Shown one piece after another: positions 1 through 7,852 of a stretch of DNA of 10,833 nucleotides. The notes below the pieces were generated by a model. It was not told the DNA's origin and did no database searches. It saw nothing but the letters and a program-made list of their open reading frames with translations. Source of the stretch: Zarea fungicola (lineage: Eukaryota > Ascomycota > Sordariomycetes > Hypocreales > Cordycipitaceae); the NCBI GenBank assembly GCA_900169235.1, contig FWCC01000467.1, positions 5,992 to 16,824 of the forward strand, written 5' to 3'. Both the position numbers and the translations under genes were made by a program. Every line of letters begins with the position of its first letter. The first letter of the stretch is position 1.

Positions 1-269
1 CTTTAATTAAGAAACCCTTCTCTGACGTGGAAAGCCTAGTTCCTGCTAGGCTAGACATTTATTAAGAATATGCGCACAACTATAAGTTAAATCTAGTGCG
101 TTCTACTTATTAGAATAGCTAGAGAATTTAATAAAGCCTATATTCCTATCTAATTAATTGATCTTGGAATTTAGTTACCTTGTAAGTGACTCCTTATATT
201 GCCTACCTGCATTATAAGGCTTTATAGCCTTTTATGAGAATTCTACTAGGTGTCGCTGTCGCTATATTT
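1..269. other. Gene-free 5' flank or leader
   Basis: No coding frame is supported on either strand. The stretch is AT-rich with scattered GC-containing islands and ends in a small tandem duplication, TGTCGC twice, at 251-262. It lies upstream of the decayed gypsy gag and could contain part of a 5' LTR. I could not confirm that, because nothing like it recurs after the candidate polypurine tract near 7250. It may equally be older flanking DNA. Confidence 0.5.
33..52. repeat. Small perfect inverted repeat
   Basis: AGCCTAG (33-39) and CTAGGCT (46-52) are perfect inverted copies separated by six bases, giving a 7-bp stem. No T-run follows it and no gene ends here, so a terminator role is not supported. 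It may be chance or a remnant of an LTR structure. Confidence 0.5.
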
Positions 270-506
270 CTACCGGTTTAGGAGAAGGCCTTTTTTAAGC
301 CTTCGGACGCGGTCGTTTGTTCGCCCCAATATAGTACCACTGGGGATAGTAACCTGGTGCTCAGCGATATTGAGAAATTGCACTAATAAGGGAACCCCTT
401 TTAGCTGTAGTGGTATGGCTAATAGTGGCCTTGTTAGGATGATTATATAATTGTGAGGGATGTTTTTGCCGTTGAGCGAAGGATTTAGTGTATTTATAAT
501 GACCAT
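270..506 (-). pseudogene. Possible minus-strand retroelement fragment
   Basis: The minus strand is open for 78 codons here, with no clear domain. Its second half contains a stretch ending in VTIPSGTILGR. This is reminiscent of the linker between protease and reverse transcriptase in Ty3/gypsy polyproteins, where a short 'x-V-x-I-P-x-G-T' pattern is common. The resemblance is weak and from memory. Gln codons are intact on this strand because the local mutation bias hit the other strand: 301-480 has about 17 TpG against 4 CpA on the plus strand. That alone could make the frame look open. The overlapping plus-strand open stretch (250-450) has no recognisable motif. An alternative is non-coding LTR or leader DNA. 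Confidence 0.25.
284..304. repeat. Imperfect hairpin
   Basis: GAAGGC (284-289) and GCCTTC (299-304) can pair around a nine-base T-rich interval, giving a six-base GC-containing stem. It sits inside the least mutated part of the leader. No function can be assigned. Confidence 0.4.
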
Positions 507-560
507 TTAGAGGGTCTTAACCTCTATAAAAATAAGAGAAGCTTGAATGTTTGGTGAACC

Positions 561-580
561 TAGAGATACTTTTATCTCTA
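561..580 (+). repeat. 8-bp perfect hairpin in gag leader
   Basis: TAGAGATA (561-568) and TATCTCTA (573-580) are perfect inverted copies around a four-base loop. It is about 90 bases upstream of the gag start and could be a folded element of the retrotransposon RNA leader. In AT-rich DNA short palindromes are common, so chance is a real alternative. Confidence 0.5.
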
Positions 581-614
581 TATGCTGATAAAGACTTATA
601 AGATACTTTGCTTA

Positions 615-631
615 TAAAGCATTCTGCTTTA
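615..631 (+). repeat. 7-bp hairpin just upstream of gag ATG
   Basis: TAAAGCA (615-621) and TGCTTTA (625-631) pair perfectly around a three-base loop, ending 36 bases before the gag ATG. Its position fits an RNA leader structure, but no conservation can be tested here. Confidence 0.5.
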
Positions 632-667
632 ATAAAAATAATTCTTTTAATATAATTAAATAAAACT

Positions 668-2110
668 ATGCCCTTATTTAACTATAGTAAGTCTAAAGGG
701 GGAATACCTAGCCCTAGGACTAGGAGTAGTGGTATTAGGAATAGTAAAGGGAAAGATCTAATCTATACCCCGGCTACTGTCTTTAATAACTTGCCTAAGT
801 CTTTTAGGATAATGTAACCTATAAAGGCTTATGTGTTAGATGATTTTATTGAAGACAATTACCTAGGACCCGACCTAGGTATACTTGACGACATCCTAGA
901 ATAGTAGTTGTTGCTAGAGATGACTCTATTTGCGTCTTGAGGACCTAGACCAACGGCTTCTTACTAGCTAGCTCTAGCCCCTTACTAATTTGGCACGCCT
1001 GGATCTGGTCTATAGGCTGGGGAAGGGCTAATTATATAAAGCCTAATTGAGGAATTAAGTTAGAACCTGGCTATCCTTATATTTCTCTCTAGACTCCTTA
1101 ACTAATACTAGCTTGTAAGGCCTAAACCGCCTATATACCTATTTACTTTAAGATTTAATAGTAATAATATTATATTATTCCTTAAAAGGCTTGACGCCTT
1201 CCTTAATGAGTATAATATTGAATAGAATAAGCGCCTTATACTATTTAAATTATGCCTAGTGGTAGTGGATGAGTAGAAGCTATAAGCTATTAAGAATTCG
1301 ACTTTTAATAAAAGCTAGAAAGAATTAAAGAAGTTTCTTAGCGAGCTATTTTATAATTAAGACGCTAATAAGCTTAAGAGCCTATAGAAAACCTTTAAGA
1401 AGCACTATATAAAGCTTAATAGTAAGAGCCCTTATAAAATCTATAACTAGGTAGTTAAATATAAATATCTAAGGGACAGTTTAAGTCATTCTTAGAAGGA
1501 AAGCTAAGAGCCTATTAAGATGCTCCTAGAAAATCTACTATAGAAAATGAAGTTAAAGTTACTTAATTAATATAACTTAACTATAGAAAACTTTAAGAAG
1601 ATAAAATATAAAGAAGTTTACTAGATGGCTATTATATAGCTAAAGTAATGCATTATATCTAAGAATAATAAAGAACTACCCTTGCTATAGAAAGGAGTCC
1701 TGCGTCTAAAGACTAAAAAGAATTAGGAATTATCTAATTAAGATAGCATCTCTAAATAGGATCTTAAAGCTATGGTAGAAGAGATGACCTTTAAAATGGC
1801 AATATTCTTAGCTTAATAGTCTAAGAATTTCTAGGACAATCTAAAAATAGTAAGCTCTAAGCTAGCGAGATATAAAGAGATGCTTTTAGGTAAGGGTAAG
1901 ACTAGACTAAATGTTAATAATATCGCCGCTTATAAACAATTAAGCGACCCTAATAATGTACTTAGTCTTTCTAATAACTTAGGCGATGACCTTAATGATT
2001 TTAATAATATCCCCTTTTAAATAAATACTATAGGTAAGAGAAAAATACACTATTACTATTATAGCATCTAAGACCATTTCCCTAATAAATGTAATTTATA
2101 TAAAGGTAAC
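668..2110 (+). pseudogene. gag: gag (capsid and nucleocapsid) pseudogene
   Basis: Gag forms the cytoplasmic virus-like particle of the retrotransposon and binds its RNA. The reading frame opens at ATG 668 with a basic, Ser-rich start (MPLFNYSKSKGG) and stays in one frame through the zinc knuckle. The middle (about 1140-1650) has the helical, Leu- and Lys-rich look of a retrotransposon capsid, including FLKRLDAFLNEY. Near the end, a CX2CX4HX4C zinc knuckle can be placed at 2051-2092. The His (2075) and last Cys (2090) remain, but the first two Cys codons (2051, 2060) now read TAT (Tyr), as expected from TGT-to-TAT. Many in-frame TAA and TAG codons sit at likely Gln and Trp positions, plus one TGA. 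The start choice rests on it being the first ATG of the frame. Loss of knuckle Cys means even a read-through product would bind RNA poorly. Confidence 0.8.
2051..2092 (+). other. Degenerate CCHC zinc knuckle
   Basis: The spacing C-x2-C-x4-H-x4-C is exact when the Tyr codons at 2051 and 2060 are counted as former Cys. The His codon is at 2075 and the surviving Cys at 2090. TGY-to-TAY is the change produced by RIP on the opposite strand, so this both places the nucleocapsid and shows that both strands were mutated here. Confidence 0.7.
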
Positions 2111-3760
2111 TAAGCCCTTAGGCTAGCCACTTATAGTTTAAGTAGCTATTTAGCGTGGTTAGGAAATAAAGAAGTCCTAATCCCTATAAAACTAGTCTTA
2201 ATTTATTAAGAGTAGGGTGGTATTTGCTAATTGATTTTCCTTTAGGTTAAAAGATTCCTAAAATGCAAATAGTTCTAGATAATTAAGAAGACTTAGGCTA
2301 GAGGTAAAGACAATGCGCCTAAGTTAGCCGACGATATAAAGATACTAGACTAGATAATTAAATACTTAGAAGAAGATCTATTAGTGCCTAATGCTCTAAT
2401 TAATACTAAGTTAATAATAAATTTATGTATTATTAATACCTTAGCTATATGGCCTTTAATTAATTACTATAGGAGAGACCTATTTAATTAAGATAAAGTC
2501 TTTTAAATTAATACTAATAAGTTAAAGAGAGCACATATTAAAGATAAAGAAAATAACCTACCTATAGTTAAGAATTAAATATAGCCTCTTAATTAGAAAA
2601 CTCATATATTAATAGATAAAAGAATAACTCTTAAATAGAAACTCCTTAAAGCCATTAGTAACTATACTATACCTATATTAATAGCTGACCTTTTTATGTT
2701 GGCTTCTAATATAGCTTAATAGTTTATATATAAGGTCTAAGACATTCTAAACAATATAGATAAGGTTAAAGACATTAAATATATAAAAGCTATAAAGGAG
2801 GATTATATAAAAGCTAGATTAATTATATAAATAAATATAATATTAGACTTCACTAAAGGTCGCCTAGTGACTTTCCTTAGTAATAAGAAAGACAATATTA
2901 AATAGGTTAATATTAATAAAGAAATAAAATAATATAGTATAGAAAACATTAATTAAAGGGAAATAGTCTACTATAAGGACTTTCCTAGAGTACCTAAACT
3001 GCGTAGCGTTTAGTTATTTAATTTAAAAGAGGGAGAGTTTCTTATAAGAGAGACTCTTAAAGATAAGAGCACTTAGACTTTACTGGTTCTAGTTTAGTTA
3101 TCTAAATATAATAGTATAGGATTATATAATCTTATAATAATAAATATTATTTAATAAGGGTATATTTAAAAGGGACTTTAAAACCTTCCCTAAATAAATA
3201 TACGCCTTAACTCTTTATCTAATAAACCGTTAGAAGTACTTATTAATATTAGATTAGAAGCGAATCTTCTAATACTCTTAGAGGCAAAGAAATATAGAAT
3301 TTAATATATTCCTATAAACCTTAAAATAACCATATATAGTAGAGAGTAAGTTAATATTATTAGTAAGACTATTATATAAATATATATAGGCAATATATAG
3401 ATCTACTAAAGAACCTATATTATAAGGAGGGATGAGGTCAATATACTATTCCTCTTAGGCATGCCTTTTATGCAATTAGCTAAGATTATATTTAATTACT
3501 TACCTAATAAGTCTTTATAAATATATATAGTCCTTAGAATAACTTAAGTGGCCACTCTTATCTCTAAAGGAGTTAATTAGGAGGCGCTCTTAGAAGTAAA
3601 GGACTATTAAATGAGCTTTAAAGTCAATATAATGGGTTCTATCTAAGAAAAGGGGGAGGATTAATAGGATTATATAATAACCCTATACCCTATAAAGCTA
3701 ATTCTTTAAGAGGGGAGGGTTAAATTATAGAAAGGTAATGTGTTGATACCCCTGTCTAAT
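2111..3760 (+). pseudogene. gag-pol spacer and retropepsin-like protease region, decayed
   Basis: The gag frame runs on without a frame change through this long section. For 2111 to about 3200 I recognise no domain; it is Lys-, Asn- and Ile-rich and full of TAA and TAG. From about 3200 to 3500 it resembles the aspartic protease that cuts the Gag-Pol polyprotein. LLGMPF at 3452-3469 fits the 'LLG-x-P-W/F' segment near the protease C-terminus. Upstream, a 'YSRE-stop-VN' segment at 3335-3355 sits where the 'D-S/T-G-A-x-V-N' active site would be expected. There the Asp reads Tyr and the Gly reads Arg. Gly-to-Arg (GGA-to-AGA) fits RIP but Asp-to-Tyr does not, so either this site was already divergent or my placement is wrong. 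The spacer between knuckle and protease, about 1.1 kb, is long. Confidence 0.55.
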
Positions 3761-4180
3761 AAAGAAGGGAAGAAGTTTTTAGAAGAGGCAACTAGATATA
3801 TAGAAAGAATGGTTGTGCACGTAGATTGGCTGGCTTTGGTTGATTGAACCAGAGTCTTAGTCAATATAATGTATAAGTGGAAAGGAGTTAAAGTTAAACC
3901 GCTTAATAATGTGCCTTTTAATGGGTCTGTTTTAAATGGAGACCTAAAATGGAAGAAGAAAAAGTGGGCGGAAGTTAAGAAGCGACTAGATATAATAGCG
4001 CTGTACGCGAAATGGATTACGCCTAAATTCTTGATAATTATAAGAGGCTCTTATCTGACCTTAGAGAGGCTAGAGGCTATCCTTAATTAAGTAAAACCTC
4101 ATTTTAATAAAGCCGAACTTTGCCTTTTTGAGCAGTTATTATATAATAGAGAGGCCGCCCTTATATGGGATTTTATAGAG
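3761..4180 (+). pseudogene. pol linker upstream of reverse transcriptase
   Basis: This part of pol joins the protease to the reverse transcriptase, still in frame 2. It includes the longest plus-strand open stretch of the element, 3869-4090, which is Lys- and Trp-rich (for example LKWKKKKWAEVKKR). That stretch is open because it contains few Gln codons and because Trp and Met codons survive: 3781-3880 has about 10 TpG against 4 CpA by hand count. After the stop at 4088 the same frame continues through HFNKAEL, LFEQLLYNREAA and WDF, a region found just before the RT fingers in fungal gypsy elements. The frame is lost right after this. The open stretch is not an independent gene. Confidence 0.75.
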
Positions 4181-4187
4181 AGTGCCA
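4178..4187 (+). other. Frameshifting indel in pol (frame 2 to frame 3)
   Basis: Up to about 4178 the protein-like reading is in frame 2 (ending WDFIES). From about 4185 it is in frame 3 (VEHTA, 4203-4217, then AKLIPIP before the RT core). Both readings are recognisable parts of the same polyprotein, so a net one-base gain or two-base loss happened here. The point lies well inside pol, away from the gag-pol junction, so programmed frameshifting is unlikely. Confidence 0.65.
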
Positions 4188-4980
4188 TAAGTACTAAAAG
4201 TGGTAGAGCATACTGCCTAGTAAGCTAAATTAATCCCTATTCCTTGAGGATTAGCTAGAAAATTGGTTAATATCCTTAAGGAATGGATTGATTAAGGGAT
4301 TATTGAGGAATCCTATATAGCCTATTAGAATCTATTCTTCTTAGTGATAAAGAAAGATAGAGGGTTGTGACTTATTAATTTAGCTAAGCGGCTTAACGCT
4401 ATTTCTATAAGGGATGTATTTATATTACTAGGCGCTGACGAGTTCTTAGAAGACTTCGCTATGTGTTCCTTAGTGACTTTAATAGATTTCTTTTTAGGGT
4501 ATAATTAAGTGGCGCTCGCTGAGAAAAGTAGGGACATGATAACCTTTTTTACTTTGTTAGGTCTTTTCTGAATGTGCACCTTGCCACAGGGTGCCACGAA
4601 TTCTATAGCACAGTTTATAAGAGTCATATTAAGGATCCTATATAACTTAATTCCTTATGTCTGCCGAGCCTTTCTAGATGACATTGCGATTCGTGGGCCT
4701 ACTTCTAACTATAATTAAGAGATAGCGGGGGAGGGCGTCTGTCGTTTTGTGTTAGAATACATTCAAAATATAAACGCCGTTCTTATTAATATTGAGCTAT
4801 TAGGTTGCACTATATTGGCTATTAAAAGCCAATGGTATTAGAAATCCATAATGATTATTGGTTTCCTCTATAGAACTAATAGGCGAAGACCTATAGAAGC
4901 CAAAGTCATTAAAATCCTTAAATAGAAGATCTATAGAACTATTAAAGATATTAGATCTTTTATAGGATTAGTTGCCTTCT
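4188..4980 (+). pseudogene. pol: Reverse transcriptase domain, decayed
   Basis: This RNA-directed DNA polymerase domain copied the element RNA into DNA inside the particle. In frame 3 the RT blocks occur in order: KEWID-stop-GIIEESY (about 4278-4310), the KRLNAISIRD segment near 4390, LIDFFLGY with the first catalytic Asp (GAT 4485-4487), TLPQGATNS (4578-4604), and FLDDI with the catalytic Asp pair (4677-4682). FLDD takes the place of the more usual YxDD, as in many fungal gypsy elements. All three catalytic Asp codons survive. Stops lie at likely Gln, Trp and Arg sites; TGA at 4569-4571 occupies the place of an Arg before MCTLPQG, a CGA-to-TGA change. Coding potential is destroyed despite the intact active site. 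Confidence 0.92.
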
Positions 4981-5560
4981 ATAGGTTTATAATACCTAAA
5001 TTCTCTATAAAGGCAGGGCCTCTTAACTTATTGCTAAGGAAGAATGTACCTTAGGAATGGGGCTCTTCTTAGTAAGAAGCAATAGATCATTTAAAAGCGG
5101 TTATTTCCACAACTCCTATTATAATAACATTAGACCATTTTAAAGGCGTAGGCGTGATTATCCTATAAGTTAACGTAGGTCTAAATAGATGGGGTGCTAT
5201 TCTAATATAGCTTATTAATAGTCACCTTAGACCCACCTAATATAAAAGCGGAATCTAGATAGATGCTAAGCGATGGTATAATTAAACTAAAAGAGAATAT
5301 AAAGGCTTATTATGCGCTTTTAAAAAGCTATATAGCCATCTTTATAGAATATACTTTATACTTAAAACTAATGCGCTAGTTCTTAAATATTAACTATATA
5401 GAGCTATAGACAACATGGCTAGATTACTTATTATAAGATGGCTAAGCTACCTATGTCTCTTTAACTTCAATGTTCGCCACATTCCTAGTAAAAATAATAT
5501 TATAGTAGACGCTTTATTAAGAAAAGAGCCAGGACCATCTAATTACACTAAAAAGATTAT
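4981..5560 (+). pseudogene. RT connection and RNase H domain, decayed
   Basis: RNase H degraded the RNA strand of the RNA-DNA hybrid during reverse transcription. The section follows the RT palm in the same frame. Recognisable pieces are WGAIL near 5190, KREYKGLLCAF with the expected catalytic Glu (GAA 5295-5297), KTNALVLKY with Asn (AAT 5370-5372) where Asp is expected, WLSYLCLFNFNVRHIPS (about 5440-5490), and IIVDAL with an intact Asp (GAC 5508-5510). The order matches the RNase H fused to RT in Ty3/gypsy elements. Asp-to-Asn at 5370 fits G-to-A change in a TpG context. The 3' part, 5415-5609, is open by chance of low Gln and Trp content and is not a separate gene. Confidence 0.85.
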
Positions 5561-6480
5561 AGAAAAGGAAATAGATAAGTTTATTAATATATATTTAAAT
5601 ATTATCTAAGTAATGACTATAGAGAAAGTATCTTATAGTCTAGACAAAACTATAGATAAGCTGATCTCCTATAATGAAATGCACCTAGAGATTATTAAAT
5701 ATCTTACTTCTTTTAAAAGACTACCTAAGCTCTTATATAATTAATTTAAAAGGTTTAGGGTTAAAGTAAATAAATATCTCTATTATGAGAATTTACTGTG
5801 GTTAAAGCCATTATGGGATCAAGACTACCCTATACTTATGGTTAATAATCAAACCATATAATAAACCATTATATAAAAGGGGCATGGCGAATATAGTTAT
5901 AAAGGGAGAGATAGTATATTTTAGTGACTTAAATTAAGGTATTTTTAGAAAGGTATATATGCTAATATTCGCAATATAGTTATATCTTATATTCTATATT
6001 AAAAATAGGATCTAAAACGACCTATAGAGCCTATAAAGTACACTTAACTAATGCTGCCTATAATAAAAGTATATATTAATATATAATACCTTTTAAATGA
6101 CTATAGTAAGAAATATCTCTTTAAGGCATAGTATAATCTAATAGGTTAGGTCAAGGTAGAACTAACTATAAAAGCTAATACTGCTTCTATAAAGCGCTTT
6201 ATAAGGAAGCTTATAGCATAGTTTAGAGTTATTTAGTTTATTATCTTTAATAATGGCCCTAAAAACCAAAAAGACATATAAGCCAAATTATAAGACCTTA
6301 GTATAAAAGTTATCTTTATCTCTACCTATAATCCCTAATTAAATAATATTAATAAAGTAGGTTACTTTACCCTTATATCCTTAATGGCAAAGATAGTAAA
6401 GAAGTAATATAAATAGGTTAATTACCTTAACTATGCGCTCTTAATAGATAGAACCATAGTTTATAAGAGCATAGGAGAAT
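5561..6480 (+). pseudogene. Integrase: zinc-binding and catalytic core, decayed
   Basis: Integrase inserted the DNA copy into the chromosome in the nucleus. In frame 3 the HHCC zinc domain can be placed by its His codon CAT (5883-5885). The expected second His reads TAT (5898-5900) and both Cys of C-x2-C read TAT (5988-5990, 5997-5999). In the catalytic core, the first Asp appears to be AAT (6078-6080), the second, in the 'DNGPE' block, is AAT (6249-6251, now FNNGPKN), and the Glu is AAA (6354-6356). His in the following 'GH' reads TAC (6363). These Asp-to-Asn, Glu-to-Lys and Cys/His-to-Tyr changes are all G-to-A or C-to-T. Placement of the first Asp is less sure than the others. Stops are frequent. 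Confidence 0.85.
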
Positions 6481-6485
6481 ACCAT
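6476..6485 (+). other. Second frameshifting indel in pol (frame 3 to frame 2)
   Basis: Frame 3 reads DRTIVYKSIGE up to about 6479. Frame 2 then reads PFYLIY from 6482 onward, both being adjacent parts of the integrase core end. One missing base at about 6479-6482 explains it. Together with the indel near 4180 this shows decay by small indels as well as point mutation. Confidence 0.65.
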
Positions 6486-7135
6486 TTTATCTCATATATA
6501 GATAGGAGCTAATACTGCCCTTTAAGGTGGAAATTCCTACCTAGCGCCTAATTAATTAGAACTAGGTTAATATAAAATAAGAACTCTTTAATGTGCGCCT
6601 AAGAGTGCTTACTTAAAAAGAAGAGGACATTATCTTAGCATAAAAGACTATAGCTGACTTTTACTATTAACTTACTAAAAGATAAGATAACTAGAGTAAA
6701 CACTAATATTAAAAAGAACTAATAAAAGAAAATATATTAGTACTTATATATAATTATCTAAAAAAAGAAGATATATTAAGGACTATAAAGATAAAAATGT
6801 ATTAAAAAGGCCTATATAGAGTTAAATCTAGGCCTAATAATAGGGTATACTATCTAAAAACTTTAGATGGCTACCCTATCTATAGAACCTTTGCCTATAA
6901 CGCTATAAAAGCCTTTAAAAGAGACACTTATAGCTAGTGGTACTTAAGCAATAAATTGCCTGATTTTAATTAATTAATACCTAGAGCTAATAGTAGGGAG
7001 GAAATATCTAAAAATAAGGAACTAGAAGATAATAGCGGGGAGGACGACTATAGCCCTAATAGCAACCTTAACTTAGATATAGACAATAATGCCGCTAATT
7101 ATAGTATAAATAATAAAAGCCCTAGTTCTTAAATC
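6481..7135 (+). pseudogene. Integrase C-terminus (GPY/F) and acidic tail, decayed
   Basis: In frame 2 this completes integrase. PFYLIY and KVEIPT-stop-R (about 6482-6520) are followed by a KEEDI helix and then GLYRV (6809-6823), which corresponds to the GPY/F module that gypsy integrases carry after the core and use for DNA or chromatin contacts. Next come YYLKTLDGYP and AFKRDTY, then an Asp-, Glu-, Asn- and Ser-rich tail (about 6990-7125, with GEDDYS). I see no chromodomain after it. The natural end is uncertain: TAA at 7130 may be the real stop or another converted Gln, and the frame shows weakly protein-like residues to about 7230. Confidence 0.75.
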
Positions 7136-7474
7136 TAAATATAACTTCTAAAGTTGCCTCCTAATATTATATCCTAGTATAAAAAGCTCTATTTATCTAT
7201 ACCTTCTAATAGCGCTTAATAAACTTATTCCTGGCTGTTGTGGGGAGGGGGACATAGTGTGTGCCTACTAGCCACCTAACGATTATATAGATATAAGGCA
7301 GAAATAATATTTAACCTTAATACTTTTTTTTCCTGTAATATAACTCTCTAGAAAACTATGTGGCAAAGAAAAAACTATAAGGTATAGCTAACTTATTATA
7401 TTAAGGCAATAGTAAAGAGAAAATCAATTAAAGAGTAAAAGCTAGCTATAGAATTATATAATCTAAAGAGTTTA
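7136..7474. other. Element 3' end and unassigned AT-rich DNA
   Basis: Apart from the purine tract at 7242-7252, nothing is identifiable. If the tract is the plus-strand primer, a 3' LTR should begin shortly after it, perhaps at TGTGTGCC (7258). I found no copy of that start or of the following bases upstream of gag, so an LTR cannot be confirmed. There is an eight-T run at 7324-7331. Neither strand shows a convincing coding frame here. Confidence 0.4.
7242..7252 (+). other. Candidate polypurine tract
   Basis: GGGGAGGGGGA is an uninterrupted purine run just after the end of pol in otherwise AT-rich DNA. In LTR retrotransposons the polypurine tract at this place primes plus-strand DNA synthesis and lies directly before the 3' LTR. 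Position and composition fit. The LTR itself is not verified. Confidence 0.55.
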
Positions 7475-7783
7475 TTCTTTATTATATGGCCCTTTTAGAT
7501 CTAAAGCCTTAATAAAAGCCTCCTGCTAATCTTTATAGAATTTAGCTAGAGAAGGATACTAAAGGGGCATCTAAATCACAGTGCGCTTAGCCCTAAATAA
7601 AGCTAAACTATCCTAGGGCTTGACTTCCTTTAATCTCTAATCTGCCCCTATAAGTAAATAATCACCATACTCTAAGTTTAAAGGAGGAACCTAGTACCTA
7701 ATATACTTTATCTAGTTATAGTCTGTTTTAGTATGCTAGATATAATTTATATAACTACCCCTTATAAAGTTATTTAAAGACAT
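7475..7783 (-). pseudogene. Unidentified decayed coding segment, minus strand
   Basis: Read on the minus strand from an ATG at 7783-7781, one frame stays balanced in charged residues to about 7475, despite TAG and TAA at likely Trp or Gln sites. It begins MSLNNFIRGSYINYI, and later reads EYGDYLLIGAD, RLKEVKP, SLALFRAKRTVI, YPSLAKFYKD and EAFIKALDLKGPYNKE between stops. The opposite strand in the same register is poor in charged residues, which favours the minus reading. I do not recognise the family. The frame extends upward on the minus strand to about 8160 without becoming clearly worse, so the gene could be longer, but 7853-8160 reads more like a protein on the plus strand. It may be a fragment of a host gene or another transposon. 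Confidence 0.35.
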
Positions 7784-7852
7784 ATACTTAAAAAAGGGAG
7801 ATATAATATATTTATAAATAGATATAATGTTAGAAGTAAAAATACTAATATA

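Larger units (their letters stand above)
507..667 (+). other. gag 5' untranslated leader with hairpins
   Basis: This short AT-rich stretch precedes the first gag ATG at 668. It has no coding frame but holds two compact perfect hairpins, at 561-580 and 615-631, listed separately. In LTR retrotransposons this position holds the primer-binding site and the RNA packaging leader. I could not identify a convincing primer-binding site: candidates beginning TGG at 354, 410 and 552 match no tRNA tail I can verify. Confidence 0.4.
668..7257 (+). mobile_element. RIP-decayed Ty3/gypsy LTR retrotransposon, internal region
   Basis: This is the whole internal region of one element: gag, protease-like region, reverse transcriptase, RNase H, integrase and a purine tract, in the Ty3/gypsy order (integrase last). 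The body is in frame 2 (codons starting at positions equal to 2 modulo 3) from 668 to about 4180, frame 3 to about 6480, then frame 2 again to about 7135. Stops are frequent throughout and fall almost only at positions expected to be Gln, Trp or Arg, the signature of C-to-T change at CpA, TpG and CpG. The element must once have been repetitive to attract RIP. The LTRs are not recognisable in this window, so its ends are uncertain. It is not able to move by itself. Confidence 0.92.

Noticed and set aside
354..371. Primer-binding site starting TGGTGCTCAGCG
   Set aside because: It starts with TGG as expected but I cannot match it to a tRNA 3' end, and the LTR edge that should precede it is not defined.
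250..450. A plus-strand 66-residue gene
   Set aside because: No motif, Arg-rich start without any recognisable domain, and the overlapping minus frame is somewhat more plausible. The tract is open mainly because of local mutation bias.
3869..4090. An independent 73-residue gene
   Set aside because: It is a stop-free piece of the pol linker in the same frame as the recognisable sequence on both sides.
4178..4187. Programmed ribosomal frameshift between gag and pol
   Set aside because: The position is at the start of the RT domain, not at the gag-pol border, and gag and the protease-like region share one frame.
5415..5609. An independent 64-residue gene
   Set aside because: It is the end of the RNase H domain and the following linker, in frame with both.
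668..7135. An alternative genetic code in which TAA and TAG mean Gln (as in some ciliates)
   Set aside because: Stops also fall at conserved Trp and Arg sites (for example TGA at 4569 and the stop after VEIPT), conserved Cys, His, Asp and Glu are changed by the same transitions, and there are frame changes. Mutation explains all of this; a code change explains only the Gln sites.
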